A stretch of DNA of 64,000 bases. It comes from Croceicoccus sp. (GTDB lineage Bacteria; Pseudomonadota; Alphaproteobacteria; Sphingomonadales; Sphingomonadaceae). The stretch lies in NCBI GenBank assembly GCA_002694745.1, contig NZMY01000013.1, positions 186,001-250,000 on the forward strand, in the 5' to 3' direction. Positions 59,885 to 64,000 of the stretch are shown piece by piece (position 1 is the first letter of the stretch; every line of letters starts with the position of its first letter). The notes beneath the pieces were generated by a model. That model saw only the letters and a list, made by a program, of their open reading frames with translations. It had not been told where the DNA came from and did not search any database. The position numbers and the translations under genes are program-made.

Positions 59885-62002
59885 ATGTTCAGCCGCCGTA
59901 TCCATCGAAGCGTCCTCCATCTTTCCGCCGCATTGCCGCTTGTGCTGCTGGCCAGTCCCGCGCTGGCGGAAGAGGGTGCCGAAGCGCAGGAGCGCCGGTC
60001 CTATCTGCCCGAGGAGATCCTCGTCTCCGCGGCGCTGGACGGCTATGCGATCGACGACGGATCGACCGCGACCAAGACCCCGACGCCGGTCATCGACGTG
60101 CCGCAATCCATCTCGGTCGTGACGCGCGACCAGATCGAGGACCAGAACATCCGCCAGCTGAACGATGCGCTGCGCTTCGTCGCGGGCGTGACGCTGGAAA
60201 CGGGCGAGGGGCACCGCGACGAGGTGTTTATCCGCGGGCAGGAGAGCACCGCCGACTTCTACCTCAATGGCCTCCGCGACGATGCGCAATATTACCGCTC
60301 GCTCTATAATATCGAGCGGATCGAGGTGCTGAAGGGCCCCAATGCGCTGATCTTCGGGCGCGGCGGCAGCGGCGGGGCGATCAACCGCGTCAGCAAGATC
60401 GCAGACCCCGGCAAGAGCTTTGTCGCGGCTGACGCGACGGTGGACACATTCGGCGCCTTCGCGCTGGGTGCGGACATCAACGCGCCGCTTTCGGCTGCGG
60501 CTGCGGCCCGGCTGAACGCGACATATCAGGAATTCGACAACCACCGCGATGCCTATGAAGGGCGCTTCTTCGGTATCAGCCCGACCGTCACGCTCGACGC
60601 CGGGCCCGATACGCGCGTCGTGCTGGGCTATAGCTATGACGACGACGAGCGCGTGACCGATCGCGGCGTGCCTTCGCTGAACGGCGGTCCTCTGACCGGC
60701 TATGACCGCACATTCTTCGGCGACCGCGACTTCAATGAGGCAAGCGCGCAGGTCCATATCGCCCGCGCCCGCGTCGATCACCAGCTGTCGGATGGGCTCA
60801 GCATCAATGTCAGCGGCCAGTTCGCCGATTACGACAAGGTGTATGGCAATATCGTGCCGGGCAGCACCGACGGCGATCTGGTGACCCTGTCGGGCTATCG
60901 CGACGCGACCACGCGGCAGAACTGGATCGGGCAGGCCAACCTCGTCTGGCAGGGCGATACCGGCGGAATCGGTCACACCTTCCTCGCAGGGTTCGAGGCG
61001 ATCGGACAGGACACGACCAATGCGCGCGACACCGTGCGCTTCGGTGCGCCGGATGGCCCGACTTCGGTGCAGGTGCCGCTGGCCGAGGACATCGCGGTTC
61101 CTTCGTTTTTCGTGCAGCCGCTGGCGCGCAATCGCGCGTCGGAGCTGACCGTACTGGCCGCCTATGTGCAGGACCAGATTGCCATTGGCGAGCATGTCGA
61201 GCTGATCGGCGGGGGGCGTTTCGAAAGCTTCGATCTCGACAGCACCGACCTCGTCAGCGGCACGCCCGCCGCGCGCAAGGACGAGAAATGGAGCCCGCGC
61301 TTCGGCATCGTGGTCAAGCCCGAGCAGGCGCTGTCGTTCTATGCCAGCTATTCGGAAAGCTTCCTGCCGCAGGCGGGCGAACAATTCCTGGTCCTCAGCC
61401 CCGGTTCGGCGGAACTGGAGCCCGAGAAGTTCGAGAATATCGAGGCGGGCTTCAAATGGGCGCCGCGGCCCGAACTGCTGGTGACCGGCGCGATCTTCCA
61501 GCTCGACCGGACCAACGGGCAGACCGCCGATCCGAACGATCCGACGCTGGTCATCCTGACCGGCAAGACCCGCACCAAGGGCGTCGAACTGCAACTGGCG
61601 GGCGAAATCGCGCCCAACTGGAACGCCAACATCGGCTATGCCTATCTCGACGGCGAGGTCCGCTCGCGGCTTGGCAGCGTCGAGCCCGGCACGGTGCTGG
61701 AGCAGGTGCCCGACCATCACGTAACCGCCTGGACCCGCTATGATTTCAGCGAGCAATTCGGCATCGGCGGGGGCATCGTGCACAGCTCGAGCCAGTATGC
61801 CTCGCTCAGCAATGCGGTGACGCTGCCGTCCTATACGCGGGTCGACCTTGCAGGCTATTTCACCGTGAACGAGCGGCTGGCGCTGCAGGTCAATGTCGAG
61901 AACCTGTTCGACGAGGATTATTATCCCAGCGCGCATGGCGACAACAACATCCAGCCCGCACGGCCGCTGAATGCATCGGTGACGGCGCGGATGGTCTTCT
62001 AG
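59885..62002 (+). CDS. TonB-dependent siderophore receptor
   Basis: The protein has 705 residues with a signal peptide cut after SPALA. The plug contains VPQSISVVTRDQIEDQNI and DEVFIRGQES, then RIEVLKGPNALIFGRGGSGGAINRVSK, typical of the FhuE/FpvA siderophore family; the barrel ends in TARMVF. It takes up ferric siderophore in the outer membrane. AGGGAG lies before the ATG; a frame extension of 11 residues is not supported. Its stop overlaps the stop of the opposing kinase gene (CTAG). Confidence 0.93.
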   Translation: MFSRRIHRSVLHLSAALPLVLLASPALAEEGAEAQERRSYLPEEILVSAALDGYAIDDGSTATKTPTPVIDVPQSISVVTRDQIEDQNIRQLNDALRFVAGVTLETGEGHRDEVFIRGQESTADFYLNGLRDDAQYYRSLYNIERIEVLKGPNALIFGRGGSGGAINRVSKIADPGKSFVAADATVDTFGAFALGADINAPLSAAAAARLNATYQEFDNHRDAYEGRFFGISPTVTLDAGPDTRVVLGYSYDDDERVTDRGVPSLNGGPLTGYDRTFFGDRDFNEASAQVHIARARVDHQLSDGLSINVSGQFADYDKVYGNIVPGSTDGDLVTLSGYRDATTRQNWIGQANLVWQGDTGGIGHTFLAGFEAIGQDTTNARDTVRFGAPDGPTSVQVPLAEDIAVPSFFVQPLARNRASELTVLAAYVQDQIAIGEHVELIGGGRFESFDLDSTDLVSGTPAARKDEKWSPRFGIVVKPEQALSFYASYSESFLPQAGEQFLVLSPGSAELEPEKFENIEAGFKWAPRPELLVTGAIFQLDRTNGQTADPNDPTLVILTGKTRTKGVELQLAGEIAPNWNANIGYAYLDGEVRSRLGSVEPGTVLEQVPDHHVTAWTRYDFSEQFGIGGGIVHSSSQYASLSNAVTLPSYTRVDLAGYFTVNERLALQVNVENLFDEDYYPSAHGDNNIQPARPLNASVTARMVF

Positions 62003-63345
62003 GGGGCGACCGGCTGCTCGACCCAAGGCAGGGCGAGGGCGCGGACATCGACCCGCGCCTTCAGCCGCGCCGCCAGCAGCGCGGTGCCGCTGACCTTGCG
62101 CTGGACGAAAAGCAGGTCCGAGGGCGGCACATGCCATGTCGCCCGGTCCGCCGCCACCGCCATGCCCTCGTCGCGCAGGACGGAAACGAACTGCCGGTCG
62201 CCGAAATCGAAGGGGCCTTCGCGGGTCATCTCGCCGATCACGATGTCCAGCATCGCGTCGATCCGTTCGCGGTGGCCATGCACCGCGCCGGGGCCGATGA
62301 ACCCCACCGCCGCCGTCCGCACCGCGTCGCGATTCCCTGCGAAACCGGTGCGAAGCAGGCGGCGATAGGCTTCGGAGGTTTCCATGGCCACGGGCCGCGC
62401 GGCCCCGAAATCGAGCAGGACGAGCCGCCCGCTGTCCGGCTGATAGCGGTAATTGGCGAAATTGGGATCGGTTTGCATCACCCCGAATTCGAACAATTCG
62501 CGCAGCACCAGCGACATCAGCACCCGCATGACGCTGTTGCGAACGTCCTGCGGCGCGCTCTCCAGCGTCTCGATCGGCTTTCCGGGCAGGAAGCTCATCG
62601 CCAGCACGCTGTCGGTGGTGAACTCGCTGTCGAGCGCGGGGACGACGACTTCGGGCGTGTCGGCCAGCAATTGCCCGAACAGCGCCATCTGCTCGCCCTC
62701 GCGCCGATAGGCAGTTTCCTCGGCCAGCTGCCGCTTTGCATCCGCCAGCAATGGCGCGATGTCGAGTTCGCGCGGCAGCAGGCCCGACATGCGCAGCAGG
62801 GTGGCGACATTGTCGACATCGGCGTCGATGCTTTCACGCACGCCGGGATATTGCACCTTGATCGCCAGCTCTCGCCCGTCATGCGTGACGGCCTTGTGCA
62901 CCTGCCCGATGGAGGCCGCCGCGATGGGGCGCGCATCGAATTGTCGGAACCGCGTCCGCCAATTCGCGCCCCATTGCGAGGCCAGCACCTTCTGCAGCTG
63001 TTGAGGCCGCATGTGATGCGCATTTTCGCGCAGCCGCGCCATGATCTCGGCCAGTTCCGGGGGCAGCATGTCGCCCGCATCCATCGAGATCATCTGCCCC
63101 AGCTTCATCGCCGCGCCGCGCAGATGCGACAGCCGGTCGGCGACCTTGGTGACATTGCCGGGAGTCAGCAACATGTCGCGCATGCGAGGGCGCTCCCCAT
63201 CCGCGATCCGGCGCGCGCCCTCGGCGACCATGCCGCCCGCGACGCCGCCCGCCAGCCGTCCGAACTGGCCCAGCCGCGACAGGCGGCCGCGCGGGACGGT
63301 ACGGCCCCCGCTGTCCAATTGACCGTCGAAAGGGTTATCGCTCAT
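61999..63345 (-). CDS. UbiB/ABC1 (AarF) family atypical kinase
   Basis: The protein has 448 residues. The ABC1 signatures are present: KLGQMISMDAGDMLPPELA (KxGQ motif), AIKVQYPG, the NFANYRYQPDSGRLVLLDFG catalytic segment and GPGAVHGHRERIDAM. The family has ATPase-type roles in ubiquinone and lipid metabolism. It starts 4 bases after the DUF427 stop and is part of a three-gene leftward unit. Confidence 0.92.
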   Translation of the reverse strand: MSDNPFDGQLDSGGRTVPRGRLSRLGQFGRLAGGVAGGMVAEGARRIADGERPRMRDMLLTPGNVTKVADRLSHLRGAAMKLGQMISMDAGDMLPPELAEIMARLRENAHHMRPQQLQKVLASQWGANWRTRFRQFDARPIAAASIGQVHKAVTHDGRELAIKVQYPGVRESIDADVDNVATLLRMSGLLPRELDIAPLLADAKRQLAEETAYRREGEQMALFGQLLADTPEVVVPALDSEFTTDSVLAMSFLPGKPIETLESAPQDVRNSVMRVLMSLVLRELFEFGVMQTDPNFANYRYQPDSGRLVLLDFGAARPVAMETSEAYRRLLRTGFAGNRDAVRTAAVGFIGPGAVHGHRERIDAMLDIVIGEMTREGPFDFGDRQFVSVLRDEGMAVAADRATWHVPPSDLLFVQRKVSGTALLAARLKARVDVRALALPWVEQPVAP

Positions 63346-63349
63346 GACC

Positions 63350-63844
63350 TCACCAGAACCGGCTGCCGGGCACGCCCTTGAACGGACCGGAATAGCCGCT
63401 GGTGATCCAGCCGCCGTAAAAGCCGCCGGGCTGCGGGGTCACAGTTTCGCCATCCACGCTGCATCGGTCGAACGGCGCGGCGTAAAAGGCGACATGATCG
63501 CGCAATTTCGCGAAGGCGCGAGTGGGATCGGGATAGCTCCACCCGACGCGGGGCAGCACATTGTCGCCGATCACGACATCCCAATAGACGGCATGGCCCT
63601 TCCATTCGCAGAAAGAGCTGCCGTCGGCCTGACGCAGCACGCCTTCGGCAATATCGGCGGGCGGGATGTAATAGCTGGGCGGATGGCTGGTCTCCAGCGT
63701 GCGGATCGTGGCGCGGCTGTCGGCGACGATGGTGCCGGCATGTTCGATCACGATATGCGCGGGGGAGGGTTCCGCGATCGCGGGGCGGGGAAACCCCCAG
63801 ACGCTTTCCTGACCGGGTCCTGTCGGGTCGGGGCGCGGCCTCAT
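63350..63844 (-). CDS. DUF427-domain protein
   Basis: The protein has 164 residues and belongs to the DUF427 family: ESVWGFPRPAIAEPSPAHI, then SHPPSYYIPPADI, CEWKGHAVYWDVVIG and AWSYP-like VGWSYPDPTRAF. Its function is unknown; it is a small beta-rich cytoplasmic protein. Its start overlaps the upstream gene stop (ATGA). Confidence 0.9.
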   Translation of the reverse strand: MRPRPDPTGPGQESVWGFPRPAIAEPSPAHIVIEHAGTIVADSRATIRTLETSHPPSYYIPPADIAEGVLRQADGSSFCEWKGHAVYWDVVIGDNVLPRVGWSYPDPTRAFAKLRDHVAFYAAPFDRCSVDGETVTPQPGGFYGGWITSGYSGPFKGVPGSRFW

Positions 63845-64000
63845 GACTTCTGTCCTTCCACGGCGGTCTTGCGCAGGGCCGGACCTCGCCGCGCCAGTTG
63901 CTGAAGGCGGGGGCGGATCCGCAGGAACATCCCATAGGCCCGCTCCAGCAGCGCCAGCATCAGCGGATTGCGCGCCAGCAGGCCGAGCGGGCGCAGCAAC
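63841..64000 (-). CDS. C-terminus of probable DCC-family thiol-disulfide oxidoreductase-like protein (partial)
   Basis: The last 52 residues are in the window and enter from the right edge. The segment (LLRPLGLLARNPLMLALLER, then YGMFLRIRPRLQQLARR) resembles the C-terminal helix of DCC-type proteins, but the CxxC active site would be outside the window, so the call is tentative. Its stop overlaps the DUF427 start. Confidence 0.5.
   Translation of the reverse strand, partial: LLRPLGLLARNPLMLALLERAYGMFLRIRPRLQQLARRGPALRKTAVEGQKS

Noticed and set aside
1-64000. Mobile elements, CRISPR arrays, tRNA or rRNA genes, prophage
   Set aside because: No terminal inverted repeats, transposase motifs, regularly spaced repeats, tRNA cloverleaf or phage genes were found on reading; short tandem repeats noted are local duplications.

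Overview
The window is GC-rich (roughly two-thirds G+C by eye), densely packed DNA from an alphaproteobacterium, most likely a member of the Sphingomonadales. The support is four TonB-dependent receptors, a UrcA-family protein, two sterol-desaturase-family proteins, a membrane PQQ dehydrogenase and many ATGA-type gene overlaps. It looks like ordinary chromosome: I saw no tRNA, rRNA, CRISPR array, insertion sequence or phage gene.

Layout. 1-3.7 kb: a secreted-protein start, a divergent TetR regulator and a PQQ-dependent dehydrogenase; the two regulated promoters share a sequence element. 3.7-8.1 kb: a two-TM protein, sterol desaturase 1, and a soluble hybrid histidine kinase with its LuxR-type response regulator. 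8.1-18.3 kb (minus strand): an ABC transporter, a NikR-like regulator, two DUF1989 proteins, a biotin-dependent urea/guanidine carboxylase and allophanate hydrolase. This set matches the guanidine degradation pathway better than plain urea degradation. 18.4-25.6 kb (plus strand): a tandem metallo-beta-lactamase-fold pair (one with a damaged metal site), a periplasmic beta-propeller, sterol desaturase 2 and a TonB-dependent receptor. The guanidine promoter region and the sterol desaturase 2 promoter region share two motifs, which suggests co-regulation.

25.6-33.4 kb (minus strand): a TPR-sulfotransferase, small secreted proteins, and a TSUP anion exporter, TonB receptor, YezD and cysteine-rich Rrf2 regulator that together look like a sulfur-acquisition locus. 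33.8-40.3 kb (plus strand): TonB receptor, YfcC/DcuC-type carrier, exported cyanophycinase and isoaspartyl peptidase, which form a scavenging pathway for extracellular cyanophycin or beta-aspartyl peptides. 40.3-41.5 kb: a CDP-glycerol-phosphotransferase-like protein.

41.6-57.0 kb (minus strand): a complete nitrate assimilation region. NasT and NasS sense nitrate, a NrtA/NrtB/double-ATPase transporter and a porin import it, NasA and NirBD reduce it to ammonium, an FNT channel moves nitrite and CobA supplies siroheme precursor. Both nrtA and nasA are preceded by leaders containing two hexaloop hairpins and an overlapping terminator, as expected for NasT (ANTAR) antitermination. 57-59.7 kb: overlapping NAD genes pncC and nadE. 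59.9-64 kb: a siderophore-type TonB receptor, then a UbiB/ABC1 kinase, a DUF427 protein and the end of a DCC-family protein. The common theme is nitrogen scavenging (guanidine/urea, cyanophycin, nitrate) with smaller sulfur and iron loci.
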